63,838 nucleotides of DNA, taken from contig SUWY01000014.1 of NCBI GenBank assembly GCA_015061245.1, forward strand, positions 1 through 63,838, read 5' to 3'. Below, piece by piece: positions 17,252 to 26,855 of this stretch (its first letter is position 1; every line of letters starts with the position of its first letter). Source of the DNA: Bacteroidales bacterium (lineage in GTDB: Bacteria > Bacteroidota > Bacteroidia > Bacteroidales > Marinifilaceae). The position numbers and the translations under genes were made by a program. The notes beneath the pieces are model-generated. The model did not search any database and had not been told where the DNA came from. It saw only the letters and a program-made list of their open reading frames with translations.

Positions 17252-19423
17252 ATGAAAAAACTTGTCAGTTTGCTGCTTATGGCATGTATCTGCTTCAGTG
17301 CCAGCGCAGAAGAGGGAATGTGGTTGTTATCAAGATTGAAAGGAGCAACCATCAAACAGATGAAATCGCAGGGTTGTAAATTGTCGGACAAGGACATTTA
17401 TGACATTAACAACTCATCTATTAAGGATGCAATTGTAGGTTTGGGACGCTCAACAAACCCGGGAAGACATTTCTGTACATCAGAAATCGTCTCAAATCAG
17501 GGATTGTTGTTGACAAACCACCACTGCGGATATAACGCAATTCAGGCTCACTCATCGGTTGAGCACAACTACTTGAAGGATGGTTTCTGGGCAAAAGATT
17601 TCAGCCAGGAGTTGGCAAATCCGGGAACTACAGCATCGATCCTTGACTATATGACCGATATTACCGATAGAGTAAACGCTTGTCTATCTGACGATATGAG
17701 CGAGGGCCGTCGCGCAGCTGTTATCGATAGTATTGGAAATATCATTAAGAGCGAGGCTAACATTAAGGAGGGTCAGTTCGCACAGGTAATCGATATGTAC
17801 GAGGGCAACCAGTTCTTCTTGTTTGTATACACAATTTACAAGGATGTACGTTTGGTAGCAGCTCCACCCGAGGGAATGGGTAAATTTGGAGGTGACACCG
17901 ATAACTGGATGTGGCCAAGACACACTGCAGACTTCTGCTTGTTGCGTATCTACACAGCTCCTGACGGTTCTCCTGCAGAGTATAGCACCGAGAACGTACC
18001 ATTGCAGCCAAAGCACTCTTTGCCTGTATCTGCAAAGGGAGTAAAGGATGGCGATTTTGCAATGATTATGGGATTCCCCGGAAGCACAGACCGTTTTGCT
18101 ACAAGCCACTCTCTAAAGCGCACAATCGAGCACACCAATGCAGCTCGCTATGATATTCGTACCGTTAAGTTAAACGTTCTTTGGGACGCAATGGATAACA
18201 GCACAGAGACACGTATCAAGTATGCAGCTAAGGCTTCACAAAGCTCTAACTATTGGAAAAATGCTCATGAGCAGAACAAGGCATTGGCCAAGTTGAACAC
18301 TATGGGCAACAAACAGGCTATCGAGGAGGAGTTCATTAAATGGTATGAGGCTGACAGCGAGCGTGCTAAAAAGTACCGTTCTGCCCTTCCACAAATCCAG
18401 ACTGGATATGAGAATATAGACAAGGCCGATTATGCATTCAACTACATCATGGAGGCATTGTACAGCGGAGCAGAGGCTCCTGTATTTGCTTACCAAAATG
18501 GTGGTGGATTGATTCAACTATGCAATCCAAATGTAAGTGCAGAGCGTAAAGCTGCCATCAAGGATCAACTACAGAAAGCTGCTGATGCATTCTATAAGGA
18601 TTATGACATGCAGGTTGACAAGGATATGTTTATTGCATTGTATCAAGAGTGCAAGAAGAGAGTTGACGGAGAGTATCTTCCTAATACATACTCATTCATC
18701 AACAAAGAGTGTGGTGGAAGCATCAAGACATTCGCCGATGTAGCATACAAGAACTCTATCTTCTCAACAAAAGAGCACTTCGAGGACTTCCTTGCTCACC
18801 CATCAGAGGATCAAATCAGCTCAGACTGGTTGTTCTATGCAGGAAACGAGATGGGCAAAGCATTAAGAGCATTATCAAAGACAACCTCCGAGGGCGACTT
18901 GTTGATTCAGGCTGCCAATCGTAAATTCGTTGCAGGATTGTTGGAGATGAACGAGGGCAAGGCTATTGCTCCTAATGCAAACTCTACACTACGCTTGACA
19001 TACGGAAATGTTCGTAGCTATGAGCCAAAAGATGGTGTAACTTACAAACACTACACAACCATTGATGGTATCATGGAGAAAGAGGATCCAACAAGTTACG
19101 AGTTCACTATTCCTGAGCGTTTGAGAGAGCTTTACGAGGCAAAAGATTTTGGTCCATACGCAGACAAAAATGGTAATTTGCCTGTCAACTTCATCTCAAA
19201 CAACGACATTACCGGAGGTAACTCTGGATCACCCGTTATCAATGGCAAGGGAGAGCTTATCGGAATTGCATTCGACGGAAACTCTGAGGCTATGAGTGGT
19301 GACATTGACTTCGAGGAGAATCTACAAAGATGTATTAACGTTGACATTAGATATGTGTTGTGGATTATTGACAAATATGCCGGTGCACAGAATTTGATTA
19401 ACGAGATGAACATTGTATTCTAA
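17252..19423 (+). CDS. S46-family dipeptidyl-peptidase, DPP7-like
   Basis: The protein has 723 residues with a signal peptide (cleavage near ASAEEG), so it is periplasmic. It removes dipeptides from peptide N termini, a step in peptide use by Bacteroidales. The catalytic His region is TNHHCGY (88-94) and the Ser is in GGNSGSPV (Ser658). Eighteen residues after the serine is Gly676 (FDGNSEAMS). From family knowledge, DPP7 carries Gly and DPP11 carries Arg at this place, so a preference for hydrophobic rather than acidic P1 residues is expected. It is followed by ilvE and speA on the same strand. Confidence 0.92.
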   Translation: MKKLVSLLLMACICFSASAEEGMWLLSRLKGATIKQMKSQGCKLSDKDIYDINNSSIKDAIVGLGRSTNPGRHFCTSEIVSNQGLLLTNHHCGYNAIQAHSSVEHNYLKDGFWAKDFSQELANPGTTASILDYMTDITDRVNACLSDDMSEGRRAAVIDSIGNIIKSEANIKEGQFAQVIDMYEGNQFFLFVYTIYKDVRLVAAPPEGMGKFGGDTDNWMWPRHTADFCLLRIYTAPDGSPAEYSTENVPLQPKHSLPVSAKGVKDGDFAMIMGFPGSTDRFATSHSLKRTIEHTNAARYDIRTVKLNVLWDAMDNSTETRIKYAAKASQSSNYWKNAHEQNKALAKLNTMGNKQAIEEEFIKWYEADSERAKKYRSALPQIQTGYENIDKADYAFNYIMEALYSGAEAPVFAYQNGGGLIQLCNPNVSAERKAAIKDQLQKAADAFYKDYDMQVDKDMFIALYQECKKRVDGEYLPNTYSFINKECGGSIKTFADVAYKNSIFSTKEHFEDFLAHPSEDQISSDWLFYAGNEMGKALRALSKTTSEGDLLIQAANRKFVAGLLEMNEGKAIAPNANSTLRLTYGNVRSYEPKDGVTYKHYTTIDGIMEKEDPTSYEFTIPERLRELYEAKDFGPYADKNGNLPVNFISNNDITGGNSGSPVINGKGELIGIAFDGNSEAMSGDIDFEENLQRCINVDIRYVLWIIDKYAGAQNLINEMNIVF

Positions 19424-19444
19424 CATTTTACATAACTACTGACT

Positions 19445-20467
19445 ATGGAAAACGAGATAAAGTGGAACGAACTACCATTCGGTTATCACAAAACTGATTA
19501 CAATGTTCGTTGCTACTATAAAGATGGTAAGTGGGGAGAGATTGAGATTAGCGATTCAGAGAATCTTACCATGCACATGGCATCGACTTGCCTACACTAT
19601 GGACAAGAGTGTTTTGAAGGATTGAAAGCATACCGTGGACAGGATGGCAAAATCAGAGTATTCCGAATTGAGGAGAATGCTAAGAGATTGCAAAGCTCTG
19701 CAGACTATGTAATGATGCAGGCTCCTCCTGTTGAATTGTTCATCGAGGCTGTTAAAAAGGTTATCAAATTGAACGAGAAGTTTGTTCCTCCATACGAATC
19801 AGGGGCAACTCTATACATAAGACCTGTACTTTTGGGAGTAGGACCAATCCTTGGTGTACACCCTGCTCCCGAGTACATATTCTGTGTATTCTGCAGCCCA
19901 GTCGGAGCATACTTCAAGACAGGCTTCAAACCGACCAAGGTTATGATTGAGCGTCACTATGACCGTGCTGCCCCACTTGGAACAGGACACATCAAGGTTG
20001 GAGGAAACTATGCAGCGGGAATGCGCTCAGGTATAGAGGCAGCACAAAAGGGCTACTCTACAGCTATCTTCCTTGATTCAAAAGAGAAGAAATATATTGA
20101 TGAGTGCGGCCCGGCAAACTTCTTTGGTATCAAAAATGATACCTATATCACTCCTCAATCTAACTCTATCCTTCCATCAATTACCAATAAGAGTGTAACT
20201 GCTTTGGCCGAGGATATGGGACTAAAGGTTGAGCGTCGCCATATTCCTGTAGAGGAGTTGGCAACATTTGAGGAGGTTGGTGAGTGTGGAACAGCTGCAG
20301 TTATCTCACCGGTTGGACAGATTGATGATCCGGATAACGGAGTATCATACACCTACGGTGATCCAAACGTGGCAGGACCATGGTCAACCAAACTATACAA
20401 CCGCCTTCGCGCTATTCAATATGGAGACTACGAAGATAAATTCGGTTGGGTAACTATTGTTGATTAA
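19445..20467 (+). CDS. ilvE: Branched-chain amino acid aminotransferase
   Basis: A fold-type IV PLP enzyme that interconverts Leu, Ile and Val with their 2-oxo acids. The protein has 340 residues. HYGQECFEGLKAYR (51-64), the PLP lysine K184 in IKVGGNYAAG, and ECGPANFFGI are all family motifs. It overlaps the long form of the next ORF, but the real speA start is 22 bases after its stop codon. Confidence 0.95.
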   Translation: MENEIKWNELPFGYHKTDYNVRCYYKDGKWGEIEISDSENLTMHMASTCLHYGQECFEGLKAYRGQDGKIRVFRIEENAKRLQSSADYVMMQAPPVELFIEAVKKVIKLNEKFVPPYESGATLYIRPVLLGVGPILGVHPAPEYIFCVFCSPVGAYFKTGFKPTKVMIERHYDRAAPLGTGHIKVGGNYAAGMRSGIEAAQKGYSTAIFLDSKEKKYIDECGPANFFGIKNDTYITPQSNSILPSITNKSVTALAEDMGLKVERRHIPVEELATFEEVGECGTAAVISPVGQIDDPDNGVSYTYGDPNVAGPWSTKLYNRLRAIQYGDYEDKFGWVTIVD

Positions 20468-20489
20468 TAATTGTTATTTAGAAGATAGA

Positions 20490-22388
20490 ATGAAGAGATG
20501 GAGCGTTGAGGACTCGGCAGCCCTATATAACATTAAGGGTTGGGGTCTGAATTATTTCTCTGTTAATGACAAGGGTAACGTTACTGTTACCCCTTGCACT
20601 AACGGCACTCCTATTGATTTGATGGATTTGATGGAAGACCTTCAGGCAAGAGAGGTTGAGACTCCTGTATTGTTGCGTTTTCCAGATATTCTTGACAACC
20701 GTATAGACAAAATTACCGGTTGCTTTAAGGTTGCAGCAACCGAGTATGGTTTCCAGGGCAAAAATACTGTGGTTTACCCAATTAAAGTAAACCAGATGGA
20801 GCCCGTTGTGAACGAGCTGATTCGTCACGGAAACAAACATCATGTAGGCCTTGAGGCAGGCTCTAAACCAGAGCTTCACGCAGTATTGTCAATTGTAGTT
20901 TCGAACGAAGATGATACATTGATTGTCTGCAACGGATATAAGGATGAGAGCTACATTGAGTTGGCCATGCTTGCACAAAAGATGGGACGCTCAATATACA
21001 TTGTAGTTGAAAAGTTGCATGAACTTGAGATTATTGCAAACTTCGCCAAGAAGATGAAGATTCGCCCAAACATTGGAATGCGAATCAAATTGGCAAGTAG
21101 CGGAAGCGGTAAGTGGGAAGAGAGTGGAGGAGATATTAGTAAATTCGGTCTCAACTCAAGTGAACTGCTTGAGGCATTGGATTTCTTGTCTGCCCATGAT
21201 ATGCAGGATTGTTTGAAACTAATCCACTTCCATATTGGCAGTCAGGTTACCAATATACAGCGTATCAAGGTTGCCTTGCGCGAGGCATCGCAATTCTACG
21301 TTCAGCTCTCGAAAATGGGCTACAACATTGACTACATTGATACCGGAGGCGGCTTGGGTGTTGATTACGACGGTTCTCGCTCATCAAATAGCGCAAGCAG
21401 CATGAACTACTCTATTCAAGAGTATGTTAACGACGCTGTCTATTCTGTTGTTGATGCGTGCGATAAAAACGGATTGAAACACCCCAACATCATTACAGAG
21501 TGCGGTCGTTCATTGACAGCTCACCACTCTATTCTAATCTTCGAGGCTTTGGCAAGTGCCGGACTTCCAAAATTTGACGAGAATGAAGAGGTATCACCTG
21601 AGGCTCACAACTTGGTAAAGGACCTATACGAAATGTGGGACAAGGTTACACCTTCTAATGCTTTGGAGACATGGCACGATGCTGTACAAATTAGAGAAGA
21701 GGCCCTAAATCTGTTCAATTTGGGATTAATAGACCTTAAAACTCGCGCACAAGTAGAGCGGTTGTATTGGTCTATTGCTCGCGATGTACACAAAGAGGCA
21801 GAGAAGATGGAACATGCCCCTGATGAGCTGAATAAGATTGCAAAACTACTTCCCAAGAAGTACTATTGTAACTTCTCACTATTCCAGTCTCTACCGGACT
21901 CATGGGCTATTGATCAGGTCTTCCCGATCATGCCAATATCGCGCCTGAACGAAAGACCAACAGTTAGAGCAACCATTCAGGATATAACCTGTGATTCAGA
22001 TGGAAAGATTGCACATTTCGTTGGATCACACAGAATATCTGACTACCTATTGGTGCACCCATTAAAGAAGAATGAAAGCTACTTTTTTGGAGCATTCCTT
22101 GTTGGCGCATACCAAGAGATTCTTGGAGATATGCACAACCTTTTCGGTGATACCAACGTAGTTCATATCAGACAAAGTGAAGATGGTTACGAAATTGAGA
22201 ACATTATTGAGGGCGAAACTGTTGCTGATGTTCTTGACTACGTAGAGTTTAATCCTAAGAAAATGGCTCGTTCAGTTGAGGTATGGGTTAAAAACTCTGT
22301 TAAGCGAGGAGCCATTTCACAAGAGGAGGGACAAGAGTTCTTGTCAAACTACCGCTCTGGTCTGTATGGTTACACCTACTTGGAATAG
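20490..22388 (+). CDS. speA: Biosynthetic arginine decarboxylase
   Basis: It converts arginine to agmatine with PLP. From the ATG at 20490 (MKRWSVEDSA) it has 632 residues, the usual length; the longer in-frame start at 20457 would overlap ilvE, and AGAAGATAG gives a plausible ribosome-binding region before 20490. The PLP lysine is K99 (YPIKVNQ), and HFHIGSQ, DTGGGLGVDY and ITECGRSLTAHHS are conserved. Agmatine would feed AguA and AguB, encoded 11 kb upstream. Confidence 0.95.
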   Translation: MKRWSVEDSAALYNIKGWGLNYFSVNDKGNVTVTPCTNGTPIDLMDLMEDLQAREVETPVLLRFPDILDNRIDKITGCFKVAATEYGFQGKNTVVYPIKVNQMEPVVNELIRHGNKHHVGLEAGSKPELHAVLSIVVSNEDDTLIVCNGYKDESYIELAMLAQKMGRSIYIVVEKLHELEIIANFAKKMKIRPNIGMRIKLASSGSGKWEESGGDISKFGLNSSELLEALDFLSAHDMQDCLKLIHFHIGSQVTNIQRIKVALREASQFYVQLSKMGYNIDYIDTGGGLGVDYDGSRSSNSASSMNYSIQEYVNDAVYSVVDACDKNGLKHPNIITECGRSLTAHHSILIFEALASAGLPKFDENEEVSPEAHNLVKDLYEMWDKVTPSNALETWHDAVQIREEALNLFNLGLIDLKTRAQVERLYWSIARDVHKEAEKMEHAPDELNKIAKLLPKKYYCNFSLFQSLPDSWAIDQVFPIMPISRLNERPTVRATIQDITCDSDGKIAHFVGSHRISDYLLVHPLKKNESYFFGAFLVGAYQEILGDMHNLFGDTNVVHIRQSEDGYEIENIIEGETVADVLDYVEFNPKKMARSVEVWVKNSVKRGAISQEEGQEFLSNYRSGLYGYTYLE

Positions 22389-22394
22389 CAGATT

Positions 22395-22763
22395 ATGAGA
22401 ATTGTATATGCCACTATTGGCACTATATCTCTTATACTTGGAGTGATGGGCATATTTTTACCGGTATTGCCCACCACTCCATTTCTATTAATAACAGCAG
22501 CTCTGTACTTTAAGGCCTCGCCCAAACTATACGAATGGCTACTGAATCAAAAACACTTAGGCCCATACATCCGCAATTTCCGTGAACACAAAGCCATTCC
22601 TCTTAGAGCTAAAATTATATCAATAACAATGCTATGGGCAACACTGCTTTACTGCGCAATCTTCGTTGCCCCATACCTTTGGCTTAGCATTCTATTCATT
22701 GTAATAGCCACCGCTGTCACCATCCATATCCTTTCCTACAAAACACTGAAAAAGGAGATTTGA
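22395..22763 (+). CDS. DUF454 (YbaN-like) inner-membrane protein
   Basis: The protein has 122 residues. LILGVMGIFLPVLPTTPFLL is the DUF454 hallmark. Further hydrophobic segments are at about 76-95 and 96-110, giving about three membrane helices. Function is unknown in the family. It begins 6 bases after speA and is probably cotranscribed. The unit runs into the tRNA-Pro gene on the opposite strand. Confidence 0.8.
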   Translation: MRIVYATIGTISLILGVMGIFLPVLPTTPFLLITAALYFKASPKLYEWLLNQKHLGPYIRNFREHKAIPLRAKIISITMLWATLLYCAIFVAPYLWLSILFIVIATAVTIHILSYKTLKKEI

Positions 22764-22803
22764 TCAAAAAAAAATAGTCTCCGTTTCCGAAGACTATCAA
22801 TCG

Positions 22804-22876
22804 TCGAGATGACTGGATTCGAACCAGCGGCCTCCACGTCCCGAACGTGGCGCGCTACCAACTGCGCTACATCTCG
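22804..22876 (-). tRNA. tRNA-Pro(CGG)
   Basis: The minus strand folds as a full cloverleaf: acceptor CGAGATG with CATCTCG, D arm, anticodon stem CCACG/CGTGG with loop TTCGGGA (anticodon CGG), and T arm with GGTTCGAATCC. The discriminator is A and CCA is not encoded. It reads codon CCG. Confidence 0.95.
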
Positions 22877-22887
22877 AAATGCGAACG

Positions 22888-22926
22888 CAAAGATAGTAAA
22901 GTTTTAAAGAATAAGTCTTATCTTTG
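22888..22926. promoter_or_regulatory. Divergent promoters for tRNA-Pro (minus) and rbfA (plus)
   Basis: Minus strand TATCTTTG covers 22895-22888, 12 bases before the tRNA. Plus strand TATCTTTG covers 22919-22926, 27 bases before rbfA. The two -7 boxes are identical octamers. Confidence 0.6.
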
Positions 22927-22952
22927 CGGAAAATTTTAAATAACAATAATAT

Positions 22953-23288
22953 ATGGATTCAGTAAGACAAAACAAGGTTTCACGACTTATACAAAAAGAG
23001 CTAAGCACTCTGTTCCAACAGGAGTGTAAAGAGTATTGTGCAGGCTCAATGGTATCCATAACATCGGTAAGAGTATCGCCCGATCTATCTTACGCTAAAA
23101 TATATGTAAGTATCTTCCCATCAAGCACTGTTGAGAAGATTATGGAGAGTTTGAGCAACTACAATAAGAATATTCGCTTTTTACTTGGCAAGAAGGTTGG
23201 AAAGCAACTTAGAATAATTCCAGAGCTTCGTTTCTTTGTTGATGATAGTTTGGACTATATCGAAAAGATTGATACTCTATTAAAATAG
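22953..23288 (+). CDS. rbfA: 30S ribosome-binding factor A
   Basis: The protein has 111 residues and the KH-like fold of RbfA: RQNKVSRLIQKELSTLFQQE at the N terminus, VRVSPDLSYAKIYVS in the middle, and LRIIPELRFFVDDSLDYIEKID at the end. It assists late maturation of 16S rRNA in the 30S subunit. It heads an operon with a LolC/E-like permease, a cyclophilin and a VanZ-like gene. Confidence 0.92.
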   Translation: MDSVRQNKVSRLIQKELSTLFQQECKEYCAGSMVSITSVRVSPDLSYAKIYVSIFPSSTVEKIMESLSNYNKNIRFLLGKKVGKQLRIIPELRFFVDDSLDYIEKIDTLLK

Positions 23289-23292
23289 AGGT

Positions 23293-24504
23293 ATGCACCT
23301 TAATGCATTCATAGCCAAGCGTTACCTTTTCTCTAAAAAGAGACAGAGTGCGGTGAATATAATTTCGCTCATTGCCATTATAGGCATGGCCATTGGAACC
23401 GCTGCACTTATAATTGTTATGTCGGTATTCAATGGTATCGATTCAGTTATTAAGATGAGCGAGGCCTCCGTTACACCGGCAGTTACCATTTATCCTCAAA
23501 ACGGTCGTTTTATTGAGCGAGACTCTCTTCTACTTGAAAAGATTGGCGAGATAGAGGGGATTAACCATATCCACTCTGTAATTCAAGAGCCAATAGTAAT
23601 TAAGTTCAAGGGAAGTATCAGACCGGTAGTAATTAAAGGCGTTAGCCCGCACTATATTCAGCAGACTGATTTACAAGACAAAATCGTTGGAGGAGGAGCA
23701 TACCTAACCTCGCCCGAAGGAGAAGATGCAATTATTGCAGGCTATGGAGTTGCAGCAGACATGGATTTGGAATTTAGAAGAGATAACCCCATACTGCTCT
23801 GCTATCCCGATAAAAATGCAAATAGTGCTTCTCTATCAGCTTTATCAATGATTGAGAGTCGATTAGCGGGAGTCTTCTCATATAATCAAGAGATTGACAA
23901 CAAGGTAATTTATGCCGACTATAAGGTTGCTGAGAGGTTACTTAAGTGTGGCGGCCAAGAGAGTAAGATTGAGATTTTTGCCAATGATTCGGATATTGAG
24001 CAAATAAAAGCAGCCCTTGAAGAGATAATCCCGGATAATCGCTACTGCTCAGATAAATACGAGGAGAACAAGAGCTTTTACGCAATGATGAAGAGCGAAA
24101 AACTTGCAGTTTTTTTAATCATGCTCTTTATCATACTTATCGCTTCGTTCAATATCATTGCATCGATATCTATGCTTATGCTGGATAAAAAAGAGGATTC
24201 GCTTATATACTCATCAATGGGATTTGCATGTAGCGACATCAAGAAAATTTTTCACATTCAAGGTGTTGGGATTATATCCATTGGAATTATTTCAGGTTTT
24301 GTTATAGGGTGTACCCTCGCCCTTGTTCAAGAACATTTTGGAATTATCACATTGGGCGATGGTAACTACATTACAAGTGCATATCCTGTGGAGTTGCAAG
24401 GTGGCGATCTTTTGACTATATTTGCAACTGTTTGTACAATAGGATATATAGCAACAACAATCCCGGTACATTTCTTAACAAACAAATGGTTTAAACAGCA
24501 ATGA
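23293..24504 (+). CDS. LolC/LolE-like ABC transporter permease (FtsX/MacB family)
   Basis: The protein has 403 residues: one N-terminal membrane helix after FIAKRYLFSKKRQSAVNIIS, a large periplasmic domain (about 50-270) and three C-terminal helices. This is the layout of lipoprotein-release permeases LolC/E. The matching ATPase (LolD) is not in this operon. The motif IIAIIGMAIGTAALI around residues 26-40 is typical. It follows rbfA by 4 bases and overlaps the next start by ATGA. Transport of outer-membrane lipoproteins is the likely role but another substrate is possible. Confidence 0.85.
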   Translation: MHLNAFIAKRYLFSKKRQSAVNIISLIAIIGMAIGTAALIIVMSVFNGIDSVIKMSEASVTPAVTIYPQNGRFIERDSLLLEKIGEIEGINHIHSVIQEPIVIKFKGSIRPVVIKGVSPHYIQQTDLQDKIVGGGAYLTSPEGEDAIIAGYGVAADMDLEFRRDNPILLCYPDKNANSASLSALSMIESRLAGVFSYNQEIDNKVIYADYKVAERLLKCGGQESKIEIFANDSDIEQIKAALEEIIPDNRYCSDKYEENKSFYAMMKSEKLAVFLIMLFIILIASFNIIASISMLMLDKKEDSLIYSSMGFACSDIKKIFHIQGVGIISIGIISGFVIGCTLALVQEHFGIITLGDGNYITSAYPVELQGGDLLTIFATVCTIGYIATTIPVHFLTNKWFKQQ

Positions 24505-25364
24505 AACTTAGAAAATTATTTACATTGGCGCTCATTATTATTGGCGCAATTAGCGTACAGAAGAGTTATGCACAGACCGAAACCAAAATTTTGATTGAGA
24601 CCAATTTTGGTAATATTTATGCCAAACTATATAACGATACACCTATACACAAGTCAAACTTCATAAGACTTGCAAACGCAGGTCGATATGACGGAACACT
24701 ATTCTTCCGTGCGGTAAAGAATTTTGTTATTCAAGGCGCATCGTCAGATAGTAAGAATCCTAAACCGGGAATCGCTTTGGGGTATGGCGATGGAGTTACA
24801 ATTGATGCAGAGATTAAACCTCATCACTACCATAAAAGAGGAGCTCTGTGCGCACCTCGTCAACCGGATAGAGCCAACTTCTTTAAGGAGTCGGACATTT
24901 CCCAATTCTACATTGTAGTTGGCCGCGTCTATGACGAGAAGGAGATTGAGAATATGGAGAAGTCGGTAAATGTTCCTCTTAAGAACAGAATTACAGCTAA
25001 ATATATGGACAAGATTACAAAAGATAACCTTGCCCGCTTAAAGAAGGAGAAGGCAGAAGCAGAGGCTGCCGGAAATACAGCATTGGCAAAGCAAAAGGTT
25101 GAGGAGTTCAGAGCCATAGCAAACAGAATAAAGAAGGATATTGCTTTTGAGTATGAGAGTAGCACCGAACGCTTGGTTATCTCTCCGGAGAAACGTAAAG
25201 ATTATACCACTGTAGGAGGATTGATGCATTTGGATGGCGAGTATACTGTTTTTGGCGAGGTTACTTCGGGCATGGATGTCGTTGAGAAGATTGCTGCCCT
25301 GCCTACTGATCCGGATGACCGTCCACTTACCGACGTTAAGATTATTGAGGTTAAGATTTTATGA
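24501..25364 (+). CDS. Cyclophilin-type peptidyl-prolyl isomerase with helical insertion
   Basis: The protein has 287 residues with a signal peptide ending near SYAQT, so it acts in the periplasm. The cyclophilin core is seen as ETNFGNIYAKLYNDTPIHKSNF, GTLFFRAVKNFVIQGA and GEYTVFGEVTSGMDVVEKIA. Between the SQFYIVVG strand (about residue 136) and TTVGGLMHLDGEY (about 235) there is an insertion of roughly 80 residues, highly charged and helical (KKEKAEAEAAGNTALAKQK). The start and stop overlap both neighbours as ATGA, so translation is coupled. Confidence 0.9.
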   Translation: MKLRKLFTLALIIIGAISVQKSYAQTETKILIETNFGNIYAKLYNDTPIHKSNFIRLANAGRYDGTLFFRAVKNFVIQGASSDSKNPKPGIALGYGDGVTIDAEIKPHHYHKRGALCAPRQPDRANFFKESDISQFYIVVGRVYDEKEIENMEKSVNVPLKNRITAKYMDKITKDNLARLKKEKAEAEAAGNTALAKQKVEEFRAIANRIKKDIAFEYESSTERLVISPEKRKDYTTVGGLMHLDGEYTVFGEVTSGMDVVEKIAALPTDPDDRPLTDVKIIEVKIL

Positions 25365-25771
25365 TAAAAGCAAAGAGAGCTATTATTATTGCGGCCAACA
25401 TTCTATGGCTGGGAATTACCTTTTATCTATTGGTTAAACCAGATGATGGTCAACCCAAAAGATTTGATTTTCCCGGTTCAGACAAGGTTGCGCACGTAAT
25501 TATATTTGCAATAATGTCCTCACTCATAAATATTCTTATCAAACATTTTTCTCAACTCAATCTGAAGGTTATCTACACCATATCAATATTGGCAGTAACA
25601 GCTTTTGGTGCAGTAATGGAGATTGTCCAACTACAATTTTTTACTCGAGGCTGTGAATTTTACGATGTTGTGGCAGACTTTGGAGGAGCTGCATTGGGAT
25701 GTATGCTCTTTCCTATAACATATCATACTCTACGTAAATTAAATAGTAACTTTGACAATAGAGGGAAATAG
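25361..25771 (+). CDS. VanZ-like membrane protein
   Basis: The protein has 136 residues and about four hydrophobic segments. FPGSDKVAHVIIFAIMS carries the conserved DKxxHxxxF motif of VanZ-like proteins, and the GAVMEIVQLQFFTRGCEFYDVVADFGGAALG segment carries ExxQ...R..D..D. Function in the family is unclear; the name comes from a teicoplanin-resistance gene, and no antibiotic role is implied. It is the last gene of the rbfA operon. Confidence 0.85.
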   Translation: MIKAKRAIIIAANILWLGITFYLLVKPDDGQPKRFDFPGSDKVAHVIIFAIMSSLINILIKHFSQLNLKVIYTISILAVTAFGAVMEIVQLQFFTRGCEFYDVVADFGGAALGCMLFPITYHTLRKLNSNFDNRGK

Positions 25772-25794
25772 GACGTTTTTTTATAAAAAAGATG

Positions 25795-25802
25795 TAACTT
25801 TG
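25795..25802 (+). promoter_or_regulatory. -7 box for pheS
   Basis: TAACTTTG matches TAnnTTTG, 23 bases before the pheS start. The identical octamer precedes rplM at 60993. Confidence 0.5.
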
Positions 25803-25824
25803 CGTCACAAAAGAAGAAATAGCG

Positions 25825-26844
25825 ATGATAAATAAGATTAATACATTAATTGCAGAGATAGAGGGCTTCCAAGCAACCTCTTTAGAGGCTGTGGAGGCAT
25901 TCAGAATTAAGCACTTAAGCAAAAAGGGAACCATTGCAGAACTTTTTGAGGAGTTCAAGGCTCTTCCCGGCGATGAGAAGCGCACTGTTGGCCAGGCAAT
26001 GAACCAGTTGAAGACCAAAGCAATGGACAAAGTGAATCAGCTCAAAGAGGAGTTGTGTAATGCAGAAAGTTCAGAGAGCGAGAGCGATTTGACTCGTCCC
26101 GGCGACAATATCCGCCTTGGAAGCAGACACCCGCTTTCATCTGTTAAGAACGAGATTCTCTCTATTTTTGCAAAATTGGGCTTTACCGTTTCTGAAGGCC
26201 CTGAGATTGAGGATGATTGGCATAACTTCTCTGCATTGAATTTCCCGGAGGAGCACCCTGCAAGAGATATGCAGGATACATTCTTTATCCAGAAGAGTCC
26301 GGATATCATTCTACATACCCACACCTCATCGGTACAGGTTCGCGATATGGAGAGTCACCCACTTCCATTGCGTCTTGTAACTCCTGGAAGAGTGTTTAGA
26401 AACGAGGCTATTTCAGCTCGTGCACACTGTATTTTCCACCAGATTGAGGCCCTTTATGTAGACGAGGGAGTTTCATTTGCAGATTTGAAGCAGACACTTA
26501 CCTACTTTGCAAAGGAGTTGTTCGGACCTGAGACACAGATTCGTCTTCGTCCATCATACTTCCCATTCACCGAGCCATCGGCAGAGATGGATGTTTCATG
26601 TTCTTTGTGTCATGGAAAGGGCTGTAATGTATGTAAGGGAACAGGATGGTTGGAGATTTTGGGCTGCGGTATGGTAGATCCAAACGTTCTTGAGCTTAAC
26701 GGAATTGACAAAGATAAGTATACCGGATTTGCATTAGGTATGGGTATTGAGCGTATCACTATGCTTAAATACGGTATCAAAGATTTGCGTCTATTCTTCG
26801 AGAACGACATTCGTTTCTTAGAGCAATTCACAGCAACTATCTAA
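25825..26844 (+). CDS. pheS: Phenylalanine-tRNA ligase alpha subunit
   Basis: The protein has 339 residues, the normal length. It has an N-terminal coiled-coil arm (1-85) and class II catalytic motifs: HPLSSVKNEI, RLVTPGRVFRNEA (motif 2) and GFALGMGIERITMLKYGI (motif 3). It pairs with a beta subunit PheT that is not in this window. A sodium:solute symporter gene follows 11 bases later. Confidence 0.96.
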   Translation: MINKINTLIAEIEGFQATSLEAVEAFRIKHLSKKGTIAELFEEFKALPGDEKRTVGQAMNQLKTKAMDKVNQLKEELCNAESSESESDLTRPGDNIRLGSRHPLSSVKNEILSIFAKLGFTVSEGPEIEDDWHNFSALNFPEEHPARDMQDTFFIQKSPDIILHTHTSSVQVRDMESHPLPLRLVTPGRVFRNEAISARAHCIFHQIEALYVDEGVSFADLKQTLTYFAKELFGPETQIRLRPSYFPFTEPSAEMDVSCSLCHGKGCNVCKGTGWLEILGCGMVDPNVLELNGIDKDKYTGFALGMGIERITMLKYGIKDLRLFFENDIRFLEQFTATI

Positions 26845-26855
26845 TTTAAAAATAG

